DNA of 64,000 nucleotides from Thermothielavioides terrestris NRRL 8126 (taxonomy: Eukaryota; Ascomycota; Sordariomycetes; Sordariales; Chaetomiaceae): NCBI RefSeq assembly GCF_000226115.1, contig NC_016459.1:1178001-1242000 (forward strand), read 5' to 3'. Below, piece by piece: positions 20,746 through 31,582 of this stretch. Each line of letters starts with the position of its first letter. The first letter of the stretch is position 1. The notes under the pieces are model-generated. The model was not told where the DNA came from, did not search any database, and worked only from the letters and a program-made list of their open reading frames with translations. The translations under genes were made by a program, and so were the position numbers.

Positions 20746-22080
20746 GTAGCTAGCTGGGTCTCTTGGGTGGGCTTCGTCCAAGTGATGGCAGATATGTAAG
20801 TGGATATAGACCGTACTTGATCTGCAAATTGATTGACATGCAGGCAGGTACTGTCCAGCAAGCCCTCCTGCACCAGGGCCTCGTATGGGCATGTCTGGGC
20901 ACAGTTAGCCACATCTTGAGTGTCTTGAGTGCCAGGCATTGATGCCCGTCTTGTCTAGGTTGTGATAAGGCATGCTAGGTGCGTTTCGAAACCAGTGCGA
21001 TGACTGGCTTATTCCCAACTACCTACTCAAAAAACCATGAGATTGGGGCAATTAGCGCATCTAGTTCCTACACCAGCACCTTGCCCGCCTTTGCCGATCG
21101 GGATCTCCAAGAGCTTCCCTGGTTTATCTACTCGACGAAGAACACTTAGCCTGCTTCATTCGAGTGTAAGGTAACCACGCCACTCGACACGCTCGACAAT
21201 GGCCAAGCCGGCGAGGTGTTCAGGTGTGCGCCGTATGCGTCGACGACAACGGCTAGCAGGTCGCGTTTGCGGCTCTCGAAGGGGGCCATGGAGGCGACGT
21301 GATTTGCTATACCGCGCCGGCCCGACTCCTGGGCACGGTCGGGCTTTGTCAGTGATGCTAGGTAATTCAATTTGAAATGGTAGAATTGACCCCGACGAGA
21401 AGCCGCACAGCTGTCATACGTCTGAGGCCGCCCAGGAGAACGAGAGATAGCTTCGATGGATCGACCATCGGTATTGGTGGCCGAGCCAGCGGGGGCTTTG
21501 GCGTGGCTTTGGCGTGGCTTGCATGGTTAGCATCATCAGCATGCAAAACTTGCGGAGGCAAAGTCGATGAAACAATGCTGCCGTCGGTCACCACCAGAAC
21601 TTTTTGGAGTTCTTGTAGTGGGCAAAGGTTTGCTGTGCTTCCCCTGACCGATGCCCGCGCCCTCGTGGAGGTTTGGCCGGATGAGCGGGTCATGCCGACG
21701 CAAAGATTGCTACCTTCCTTTCTCCGGCAAAGTGCCGCTTCGGTGATCTGAAGAGGCGACTCATGGGACCGTCCAAGTCGGCCTATTGGGTCTGGAGCAA
21801 CATGCATGACGGACTGAGACAACCGTGATTGGACGGTACCTAGCGCACACTAGCCCAATCACTGCGGTCACTCCGGCTTCTTGATGTTACCTAGGAGCTC
21901 AGCCCTCGGAGCAGGTGAACGCTAGAGGGGCAAAAAGGGGTCACGACTACTAGTGAACTGAAATATACAGGTATATATCCCGAGCCAAGGCATGGCTTGG
22001 CACCTCAGTCGCGGCTTGTTGACTCGACCCCTCGATCAACACTAGTCCATACAAGCACAGCTCCGCTGCTTCAACGTCAG
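20746..22080. other. Intergenic region with weak minus-strand frames
   Basis: Minus-strand frames at 21367-21822 and 21146-21370 follow each other and read plausibly (DPSKLSLVLLGGLRRMTAVR, then FESRKRDLLAVVVDAYGAHL), separated by a stop. They could be a decayed or intron-containing gene, but no family is recognised and the 5' part is low quality. The last 100 bp before 22081 should contain the acid sphingomyelinase promoter or 5' UTR. Confidence 0.35.
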
Positions 22081-24132
22081 ATGCGTGTCATTCGTTCACT
22101 TCTGCTGCTGCTCGGCTGCAGCAGCGCAGCAACCGCCGTCCTGCAGGACAAACTGCAGCCGCGATCAACGCTTGACACCATCGAGCAGGAACTGGAGGCC
22201 GAGCTCCTCGGCGTCGTCGACTGCGCGGGCTGCCATGCCGCCCTGGGATTGCTGAAGCTCCTCGCCGTGTTTGGCGACTCGGCCTTCTCGGACGTGCTCG
22301 CCGACCTCTGCACGCTTTCAAAGGCCGAGGATGCCGACGTCTGTAAGGGCATCTTGGAGCGCGAGGGCCCCATCATCGCGCAGAGGGTCAGGGCTCTGGA
22401 TCTCGATTCGGACAGCTCGCAGCTGTTCTGCACCACCTTCCTCGGCGTGTGCTCCTACCCGGACATCCGGCCGTTCCCCGTCAAGCTCTCCCAGAAGCCG
22501 GCCAACGTGGTCCGGCCGGCCGTGAGCGGCCAGACTCCGATCAAGGTGGTGCATTATTCCGACATCCACGTCGACCCTTTCTACGAGGCGGGCTCGAACT
22601 ACAACTGCACGAAGCCCATTTGCTGTCGGTGAGTGACTCGCTGATCGCCTCGTCAATGTCGGATTGGAAACCATGAACTCACACCCGTGGTAGTCCATAT
22701 GCCGATAGTGATGCCCCAGGGAAGACATCCTTCCCCGCCGGGCCCAATGGTGAGCACACCTGCGACGCGCCCATCTCTCTCGAGGAGAGCATGTATGCCG
22801 CAATCCGGTCCGTCGCGCCGGATGCGGCATTCGCGCTCTTTACGGGGGACATCGTAGACCATGCCATCTGGAACACCACCCAGGCACAGAACGTCTTGGA
22901 CATCAACGACGCATATTCTCGCATGGCCGCCTCGGGGCTCCCGCTTGTGTTCGGCACCGCCGGCAACCACGAGTCGAACCCTACCAACGCCTATGAGACG
23001 GCCGCGCAGGGATCTCAGGCCCAGTGGGTGTACGACGCGCTCAACGCGAACTGGGCCAAGTGGTTCGGCTCGGGCACCGACAACGCCGTGGAGAAGATGG
23101 GTGCCTACAACGCGGCCTACACGTCGCCCGCGGGCGGCAAGCTGAGGGTGATCAACCTGAACACGAATCTGTACTACATCGACAACTTCTATCTGTACGA
23201 AGAGCCGATGGAGCTGGATCCGAGCGGCCAGTGGGCCTGGCTGGTGGCGCAGCTGGACGCCGCCGAGAAGGCCGGCGACCGCGTCTACATCATCGGCCAC
23301 ATGCCCATGGGCGTGTCGGATGCCTTCCGCGAGGCGTCCAACTTCTTCGACCAGATTGTCAACCGCTACCAAGACACGATTGCCGCCATGTTTTTCGGTA
23401 AGCAAACAGAATTTTTCCCTCCCCCTTTCCCTCCCGCCAGGGCTGACTCTCGCCGCAGGCCACACGCACGCGGACCACTTCCAGCTCAGCTACAGCGACT
23501 ACTCGGCCCAGTCCTTCACCAACGCCGTCGCCATGAGCTACATCGTGCCCTCGCTGACGCCGACGTCCGGCATGCCGGCCTTCCGCATCTACACGGTCGA
23601 CCCGGTGACCTTCGCGGTGCTCGACGCGGAGACGTACATCGCCGACACGAGCGACCCGTCCTTCCAGACGGCCTCGCCGGTGTGGAAGAAGTACTACTCG
23701 GCGAAGGCGGCGTACGGCCCGCTCGTGCAGCCGCCCGTGGCCGCCGACGACGCGGCCGCCGAGCTGTCGCCGGCCTTCTGGCACAACGTGACGGCCGCGC
23801 TGGCCGCCGACCAGGCCGCCTTCGACGCCTACTATGCGCGTAAGTCGCGCGGCTGGGCCGTGTCCGCGTGCACGGGCGACTGCGTCACGAACGAGATCTG
23901 CGCGCTCCGCGCCGCACGCAGCCAGGATAACTGCGCCGTGCTGCAGCCCGGGCTGCACTTTGCGAAGCGGGCCGCCGAGGCTGAGGCTGTGGGCGCGAAC
24001 GGGATGAAGAGGCATCGGGACGAGTGCGGCGTGCCCGTGGCGCGGGAGGCGTTGGCTGCGCTGGCGACGAAAGACGGGTTGGGCTTGTTGAGGCGGCGCG
24101 TGCAGGAGGGGGTGCGGGCTGGGCGGCTGTAG
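22081..24132 (+). CDS. Acid sphingomyelinase-like phosphodiesterase, secreted
   Basis: Hydrolyses sphingomyelin or related phosphodiesters outside the cell or in the vacuole (role inferred from the family). Exons 22081-22628, 22694-23397 and 23459-24132 give 641 residues; introns are 65 and 61 nt. A signal peptide covers residues 1-19 (MRVIRSLLLLLGCSSAATA). A saposin-B domain follows at about 45-130, with Cys in the expected pattern (VVDCAGCHAALG, LADLCTL, VCKGIL, FCTTFLGVC). The calcineurin-like metallophosphoesterase core contains SDIHVD (about 160), TGDIVD (about 233), GNHE (about 273), IIGHMPMG (about 383) and GHTH (418-421). The GHTH motif is assembled across the second intron. The C-terminal Cys-rich part resembles the acid sphingomyelinase tail. 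I chose the ATG at 22081 because it starts the signal peptide. Confidence 0.93.
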
Positions 24133-25078
24133 TTGATGTGTGATGTGTGATGTGGGCAGTGAAGGGATGCGGAAGGACGATGGTGAGCCGCGGAAAGACT
24201 GCTGTAGCGTCCTTCTGCCTCGGCCCAGGACTGCGGTATTCTTGGACCGCTAGTATCTAATGCTGTTGTTCGTAATTCAAGTACCTAACGTTGCATGCGG
24301 AATCACCTAGGGTATCTAGTACGGCATATTACGTCCTTGCTCCACGAAACAGGGGAAGACCCGACTCGAACATGTAGCATTTGGGCCCATCTAATCCAAG
24401 GAAGCGAAGAACGGGAAGTTGTACTGGCTTGCGGTTGATGCAGATAATAGGTCCACTATATGTACGGAATAGATGAGGTAGATGCATAGCGTAATCAGAG
24501 ATACCCGAGGGCTGCGAAAATACCTTTTTCCTTCAGCCCTCGGGTAATTGCCTTGAAGTTTTCGAATAGCAGAAGTTCAGAAGGGCCAAGACTTCCAAGG
24601 TTCGTTAGGCGCAGCGAGTCTGCCATGTGCCGCCAGCTGACTGAGGTACGTTGTTATTCCACTAATGTTCTCGGCACGTTCGCCAAGACCAACCCGTTCG
24701 CCAAGACCAACCCAACGTCAGCCTTTCAGCCTGCGGCAGCTTCGCTGGGCAGCCTCGCCTGGCAACCGCCAGCAACCGCCGCCAACATCTCGCCTGCTGC
24801 ACATTTAACGAACAACAACCCCACGATTTGCCAACACCCAACCCGACCAGCGCAACATCCTCAACCGCTTGATCAAGTACGAACCTCCGGATCAACCATA
24901 CGCCGTCTGCCCATCCATCTTTCTCACTCTCGGCCTCCATCCTTGATCGGCCATCGCCATCCGGGCCAAGCCAGGGAGGGCACCTGCCGCATCCCACCCG
25001 ACCGACATCCTCCTACCATCCCCATCCCATCCGCCGCCAACCGATAGACAATCCAAAACAGACACCCGGCAGAACAAG
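24133..25078. other. Intergenic region, 5' leader of RPN12
   Basis: No supported gene. The stretch 24660-25070 is rich in CAACC and ACC words typical of fungal 5' leaders. A direct repeat of TTCGCCAAGACCAACCC occurs at about 24680 and 24698. The plus-strand frame at 24553-25047 is low complexity and not credible. Confidence 0.5.
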
Positions 25079-26030
25079 ATGGCCGACCGCGAACTCACCG
25101 CGCTACTGGCGCACCTCAAGTCCTCCGCAGGCCGCCTCTCGTACTCGGAAACCAACGCGCTGCTCTCGCGCGCCAAGTTGCTGCTGCTGCAGCTCAACGC
25201 GCTGACGCCGGCGCCGGGCACGCCGGCGGCGCACCTGGCGCTGGCGCGCGACACGTTCGAGCAGGGGGCGCTGGCGTCGATCCGCGCGCGGAACCCGGAC
25301 GCCTTCACGCGCTACGTCGCGCAGCTGCGGCCCTTCTACGAGCTGCTGCCGCGGGGAGGAGGAGCAGCAGCGGCAGGGGAGGAGGGGGAAGGAGGAGGAC
25401 AGCAAGGCGAGCGCAACAAGGTGACAGGCTTGTACCTGCTCCTGCTGCTGACGCAGGGCCTGTACGGGGAGTTCCACAGCGAGCTGGAGGCGCTGGCGGC
25501 GGCGGGCGGCGGCGACGCCGAGGCGGACCGCTACCTGGGGTACCCGATCCGGCTGGAGCGGTGGCTGATGGAGGGCAGCTACGACCGGGTGTGGAAGGCG
25601 ATGAAGAAGGGGGAGGTGCCGTGCGAGGAGTTTGGCGTGTTTTCCGAGGTACGATCTCTCTTTTCCCTGGCACTCCCTCCCTCCACGTGCTTGCACCCAC
25701 ACACAGACACAACATTGTTGAAAGAATGAAACGACCACTAACTAAAAACAACAACAGATCCTCACCTCACAAATCCGGTCCGAGATCGCGTCGTCCAGCG
25801 AGCGGGCGTACCCGTCGCTGCCGCTGTCGTCGACCAAGTCGCTGCTGTTCCTCGAGTCGGAGGGCGCCGTCGTCGAGTTCGCGCGCAGCCGCGGCTGGAC
25901 CGTGCGCGACGGCCAGATCTACTTCCCCTCCGCGCAGGAGACGGGCGAGGAGGAGCAGGAGAAGGAGATGAGCCAGATGATCATGGAGAACACGCTGGGC
26001 TACGCCCGGCAGCTGGAGACGATCGTGTAG
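25079..26030 (+). CDS. 26S proteasome regulatory subunit RPN12 (PSMD8)
   Basis: Lid subunit of the 19S regulatory particle, needed for assembly and ATP-dependent degradation of ubiquitinated proteins. Exons 25079-25648 and 25758-26030 give 280 residues. The 109-nt intron has a GTACGA donor, a CTAAC branch and ends AACAG. The CSN8/PSMD8/eIF3k PCI-type region is well conserved: GALASIRARNPDAFTRY, GLYLLLLLTQGLYGEFH, PIRLERWLMEGSYDRVWKAM, EEFGVFSE, then across the splice ILTSQIRSEIASSSERAYP, KSLLFLESEGAVVEFA and the C-terminal ENTLGYARQLETIV. A Gly/Ala/Glu-rich loop at about residues 95-115 is an insertion of low complexity. The ATG has a good context (AACAAGATGGCC). Confidence 0.95.
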
Positions 26031-26333
26031 AGTAGAGCGGTTAGACGGAAGCATCAGTGAACAAACGGGAAGGAATTGATAACAGGGGCGTTGGTATGGT
26101 GTGTCCGTATTATCAAAAATATACACGGATGGTTAAGCGTAGATCGCCCTAGACACGATGAGCCAGACCGGTCACGGCGAAATATGATAAGATGCCGAGA
26201 TGCGCGCGGGCTCAGTCGGAGACACAAAATCGTGATCAAGGAATTGCTTTCTGCTCAAACTCATACTCCACACATCGAAGACGTGCCCGCCTTGCCATAA
26301 CCATCTGCTCTAGACTTTTCCCGCTCCGTATAG

Positions 26334-26354
26334 CCCCCCCCCCCCCCCCCCCCC
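26334..26354. repeat. Homopolymer tract of 21 C
   Basis: An unbroken run of 21 C residues lies between the convergent RPN12 and alpha-COP genes, about 90 bp beyond the alpha-COP stop. Such a run is unstable and also prone to sequencing error, so its exact length is uncertain. No other feature was found in the 413-bp gap 26031-26443. Confidence 0.9.
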
Positions 26355-26443
26355 GGTGGATTGCTTGGCCAGATCCATCCCATCAAGCCGACTCTCCCGG
26401 TTACGCAATTATGACCCCTCACCCTTGCCCGCTCGAACTCAAT

Positions 26444-29400
26444 TCAAGCAAACAACTTCAGGCCGCTCCCGTGCTTGCCGACCTCGCAGACCTCGCACAC
26501 GGTGCACACGGTGCCCTTGTACTTGGTGTGGTACTTGGACCCGTCGAACGCGCACTCCTCGTACGCCGTGCCGCTGTAGATGGGCGTGTGGCTGGCGGCG
26601 CAGATCTCGAACTCGGCGAACTGGTCGAACTCGATCTCAACCGCGTCGTGAGGGTTGCGCTCGCACTGCGACTTGATCCGGCGGGCCTGTGGTTCTGTCA
26701 GTACGGGTGGTGTGCAATGGGCAACCTTTTTATCCAAATAGGGTTGAGACTTACGGTCTCCAGGAGCTTGCTCGCGCCGCCGTGCGCCAGGATCCTGTTG
26801 GCGAAGCTCAGCGCCGAGCTGTGGTTCTTGCTCCGGAACGACAAGTTCATGGCGTTCAGCAGCGCAAGCTGGCGGTGCGGCACCTCGATCTTGGGAATCG
26901 TAAAGTACGCCGACAGCTCAAGGCTCCGCTTCAGCAGCTGCGGGTTCTTGCTGACCTCGTCAGGCGAGCCAAGTGCTCTCCGCCCAAGCTCAATCGACAT
27001 GGCAACGGCGTACTCGCTCGCCGAGGAGATCAGCTTCTTGGCCTCGGCCACCTCACTTTCGCTGCCCACCGCGTTGACCAGCACCGCGTGCAGAATGCCT
27101 TTGAAAATCCTGAGGCCGTCTTCCAGTTTGTTGGCCTTCATCGCATCATAACCGCGTTGCAGGTCGTTGGCAGCGAGATACTCCAGATCCCTGGGGATGA
27201 TCGGAAGAACCTCCCGGGGGTCTGACTCCTCGACCGTCCGGCGGACGTAGTTGACCAGGGAAGGCAGCCCGGCAGAAGCGGGAAGATAGGTCTTGGATGC
27301 CTGGTACACCTCCAAGAACCGGGGCTTGAGAGGAGCGAAGTTGACAGCCCCGACTTGGCGGTTGAGGAGCTGCATTGCCGTCTCAAAGGAGCCGCCAGCA
27401 ACATGGTCGACGGCCAGAGGGGAGTTGCGCGCCCACAGGTCTGCTTCGCTGCTGCCGGCCCCGCCAGCTTCCGTGCTGTCCACGTTCACGAAGCCTTCCT
27501 CGACCTCGGGAACGATGTCCTCGCCCATGTCCCAGCCAGCAGCGTCCTCGTCCTCCTCGGCTTCCCCAAGCGCGTCCTTCTTGACAGCACCTTCTTCTTC
27601 TGCCTCGCCCGGCCCGTTGGCTGCAGCCGGCTCCTCCTCTAACGAGAGACCCTCCATTTGGCCGAGGAGCGCCTTTTCGAAGAAGGATTGCGAGGTCGTC
27701 TTGGTCGGCCAGTTGGCCTTGTAAGTCGGGACTACCGGCTTGGGAGGCGTGAGGGGCTCGCCAAACGTGGGCAGATTGAGCTGCTCTTCCGTGAGGCCGG
27801 TCGCCTCGAGAATAGACTGGCACTCCTCTTCCAGCCCGTGTGCTTTAGCAGTCATGTACGCGAGGGGATCTAGGAAAGCGTCAGTAACGAACGCACTCGG
27901 AGAGCAAATAGCAAAAGAAAACACCCACATAGGTCGATCTCTTTGAACATCTGAATCCGGTCCTCAACATCGTTCAGATAAAGAGCGTTCTGGAACCTTG
28001 ATGTGAAGTCGCCGCGATGCTCCGCGATCTTGGCCATCCTCGACAGCTTGGTGTTGTCGCCAGTTGTGAGGTACAGGAACGAGAGCTTATCGAAATGCTT
28101 TAGCTTCTGGTAGCACATCTCGACGATAGAGTGGTTGCCGTGCGCAAGCGCCTCGGTGCTCAACCTCGTCCAGAGCTTAGGGCGGTCCAGCTGCTTAGCC
28201 ACCTCGACCGCAACCTCGAGGTTGCCGCACTCGATCGCAAGCTCAAACCGGGTGGCGGGATCTTGCACGAACTGCAGCGCGATCTCGGGATAGCCCTTCT
28301 TTTGTAGGTACGCGATGATCGACTGGCCGACCAGGCTGGAGTTCTGGATGATGTGCAGCATCTCCTCGTAATTCCGCTTGACGAGAGCCAGCTTGAACCT
28401 GTACTCAGTCGGGTCGATCTGCAGGATCCTCGGCTTCGCGGCGCGGTCGAGGCAGTAGACGTTGCGGCCCTTGACGCGCACAAGGTACACGGTCTGGTCG
28501 AGGGTCCGGACGATGCCGTTGTCTCCGTTGAGGAGCGAGTATTTGACGTGGTTCAGAGTCGAGTACAGTAGGACGCCAGCGTCGTCCCAGGTGGCGCTCT
28601 TGATCCGGATCGTCTCGTGCAGCGTGCTGACCTGCTCCAGGGTCTTGGTCACGATGGTAACATTATGCTTGCTGAGCAGGGCGGCATAGAGGCCGTCGTT
28701 CGACCAGACGACATACTTGACGCCCGTGACTGCGAGCTCCGCGGTCGTCTTCTTCTGCTGGATGTCGTAGAGGTGCACGGCGGTCGGGGTGAGGATGAGC
28801 AGATTGCCAGTCCCGCCAAAGTAGATGTCGCTCGTTCCCACCGGGGGCTTGAATGACCTCGTCGTGTTGTTCATCAGGTCCTTGATATCGACGGTCTGGG
28901 TGGACGTGTTCAGGACGACAAAGCGGTTACGAGCCACGAAGATAGCCGAGTTGCCCTGGCCGCGCTTGGATCCGGCGGGTTCAATGGCGCCCGACCCGTC
29001 GCGGGGCAGATTGACGAGCTCGTAGGTGCCGCCGTCCGTGGGTGATGTGACCAAGACTGAACGCTCGGCGGGGTTGTAAGACAATGTGCGCGGCGGGACC
29101 CACGGGCTGCCGAGCTTCTTGAGCGACAACAGCGTAGGCGACTCGACGTTCTTCTGGAAGTCGTAGGACTTGACACACTTGTCCTTGGTGATGTAGAATA
29201 GCGTGTTCTGGTACACTGCCGACGCTGGTCGCTCGCGCTCAAGCTTGAATACCATCACACCACTATCTCGCGTCAATATCGGTACCAGCGGGAGAGAGTC
29301 GAGTCCTGGGGCACATACTTATCATGGCCGGCGGCGAAGAGGTTGATTTCCGGGTGGGCGGCGATGACCCAGAACCGGTCGTTCTCGCGCTTGACCGTGT

Positions 29401-30622
29401 GCACAGCAGTTCGCTTGTTCAGGTCCCAGACCCTGATTGTCTTGTCCTCGCCGACAGAAAGGATGAGATCCTGGTGTGGGTGGAACAGACAGCCACTGGC
29501 GTTCTGAAAGTGGCCTCTGCAGGTATCGACTTCGAACTAGGGGAGGGTTAGTACGAAATCCATCATTCGAGTCAAAAAAGAGCAGGGACCTCCGAAGCAG
29601 AGTTCCCGGCACGTACAGCTTTGGTCTCGCTCATGCGCCACAGCTTGATCAGTCGATCGTCTCCTGCCGAGACAATCAATGGCATAGTCGGATGGAAAGC
29701 AACCCAGTTCACGCCTCTATCGTGACCCTCGAGGACAAACTTGACGACGGCATCTGTGTTGCCAAACATATCGGTCTGGTTCGCGTTGGCGCGAGAGACT
29801 TGGTCCTCAAAGGACATGGACGTCGGGGCCGAGTGCTTCTTGCGGAGACCAGAAACTGCAGGGCTTCGTTAGCCCCGTGTCTTGGACACCAGGAGAGGAG
29901 GGAGGAAGGAGGCGGGGCGGGTGGCATACTGTCCCACACGCGGACCGACTGGTCCAACGAGGCCGACACGACGAGGTCCTGAGTGGGGTGAAACTGGGCG
30001 CACATTGCGTAGTGGTTGTGGCCCGTCATGGTGCAGAGCAGGGAGCGGTTCTGCCAGTTCCATATCCGAACGGTCTGGTCGTCGCTGGCGCTGACAATCC
30101 ATGGGAGCTCGTGGTGGAAGAAAACGGTGCGGACGTAATCGAGATGCCCGTTCAGCGTGAACAGACAGCGGCGCGTCTGCAACGACCAGACTTTGATCTT
30201 GTAGTCATCACCGCCGGAGACGAACAGGGGCTACCCGGAGGTCAGCAAGCTGGCAGCTTCCGTTCGGCGCATCCCGCGCTCACCTGGGTCTTGTGGAAGT
30301 CGACGCCGCGGACGGGGCCATCGTGCTCTTCGAAGCGGTCAATCAGGGTGCCCATGCGGTAATCCCACAGCTGGATGGTGGACGAGTGAAGGGAGACGAG
30401 GATCCATGGTCTAGAGTCGGCCTGTCAGCGTCAGGGGTAAACGTGGCGGGGATGCTCCTAGGTGAAGCTGCGAACCGTTTGGGGTGGAATGCGATGCCCT
30501 TCGCGCGCGACGACTTGGACTCGAACTGTGGCCGGCCCCGCAAGTCAGCCAAAGCGCATGCGCAAGACGCGAGACGCAAGACAACGGCGAACCTTGGTGA
30601 GTATTCCCGAGGAGGACTGCAT
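26444..30622 (-). CDS. Coatomer subunit alpha (alpha-COP)
   Basis: Scaffold subunit of the COPI coat in Golgi-to-ER transport. Nine exons inferred: 30622-30593, 30525-30476, 30410-30284, 30230-29930, 29855-29617, 29536-29319, 29262-27929, 27869-26755 and 26686-26444, giving 1218 residues, the normal length. N-terminal WD40 repeats are plain ([70 protein letters not shown]). The [12 protein letters not shown] block, the helical solenoid and the C-terminal COPI domain with its Cys pairs ([13 protein letters not shown]) follow. Every junction keeps frame and restores conserved sequence. Introns 1 and 2 begin GTTCGC, an unusual donor; the first exon is only 30 nt. The gene is divergent from UGGT across 960 bp. 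Confidence 0.95.
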
Positions 30623-31582
30623 CTTGGCTGAAGGGGAACCGAGGCCTAGCAGGCTCCCGGCATCGAAAGGAGGAGGAGGCGATGCGGGTTGGTTCGGAGC
30701 AGTGGCGCACAAGTCAGCGGCGAATGGCGGGTGCTGCTGCTATTTGAATCGGAATCAGTGCTCAGACAGAGAGCAGCAGCCGGGCGGGTGCGGACGGGGG
30801 GTGAGTGGTGGTGGTTGTTCGAGGGGTCGGTGGCCGGCTGCTGGCTGCTGCTGGCTGGTGTCTGGTGTCCTCGATCCATCCGCCGTTGATCAAATCATAG
30901 GGAACCGTGGCATCTCAATGGGGATGTGGCCCGTGAGCAAGGCCCCGAAGCGCACATTCAATTTTCCGGGCCCACTCACATTGAGGTACTCGGTAGGTAC
31001 TCCGTACGAAGCAAACTTATGTGCTATTCAGCGCTAGCTCAGGTACAGAATACCTGAGTTACGTGAACTGAAACCTGTTGGCTCCACAAACAGCTCCCTG
31101 GACCACGAGCTCCAAAACCATTGGTTCAGTTGGACCCCTGTGAAGTGTCCAAAGCGTGAAGCTTGACCACATCGCGAGCACAACGGCGTATCCATCCACT
31201 CCGCGAGTACCGAGAATCCACAGGCGGAAAGGCCCCGCCATCTACACTGCTCAACGCGGTTACACCTTGTGTACTAGCATAGGTACAAAGGGAGCAAAAC
31301 ACGAATTGACGGCCGCTCGCGTTGTCCAATCCCATACTGATCGTTTTCCTTCCTGTTCGGCCTCGAAACACTGGTAACAAAGCCCGGATGGACTAAGGGG
31401 AGCTGCGTCTCAGTTGGCCCTCGCAAACTGCCACCGTGGCAATAAGCCGTCGCAAGCCCTCGGCAGCCGGCGTCGGGCGACCTGCTTCCTTCTCGAGGCC
31501 ATAATCATACGCTGCCATCGAAGCTGTACAGACAGTTCAGACAAGACGTTTGTGCCAGCGCTTCTGCGCAGCTGCGAGCGCC
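30623..31582. promoter_or_regulatory. Shared upstream region of alpha-COP and UGGT
   Basis: A 960-bp divergent intergenic region must carry the promoters of two secretory-pathway genes. A stretch rich in TGCTGC/CTGGCTG words lies at about 30720-30870. No well-defined unfolded-protein-response element or TATA box could be picked out by eye, and short frames here are not credible genes. Confidence 0.5.

Noticed and set aside
23359..24015. Minus-strand frame opposite the sphingomyelinase
   Set aside because: Shadow frame; the plus strand carries all metallophosphoesterase motifs.
24553..25047. Plus-strand frame ahead of RPN12
   Set aside because: Low-complexity Pro/Thr/Asn text typical of a 5' leader; no ATG-linked conserved sequence.
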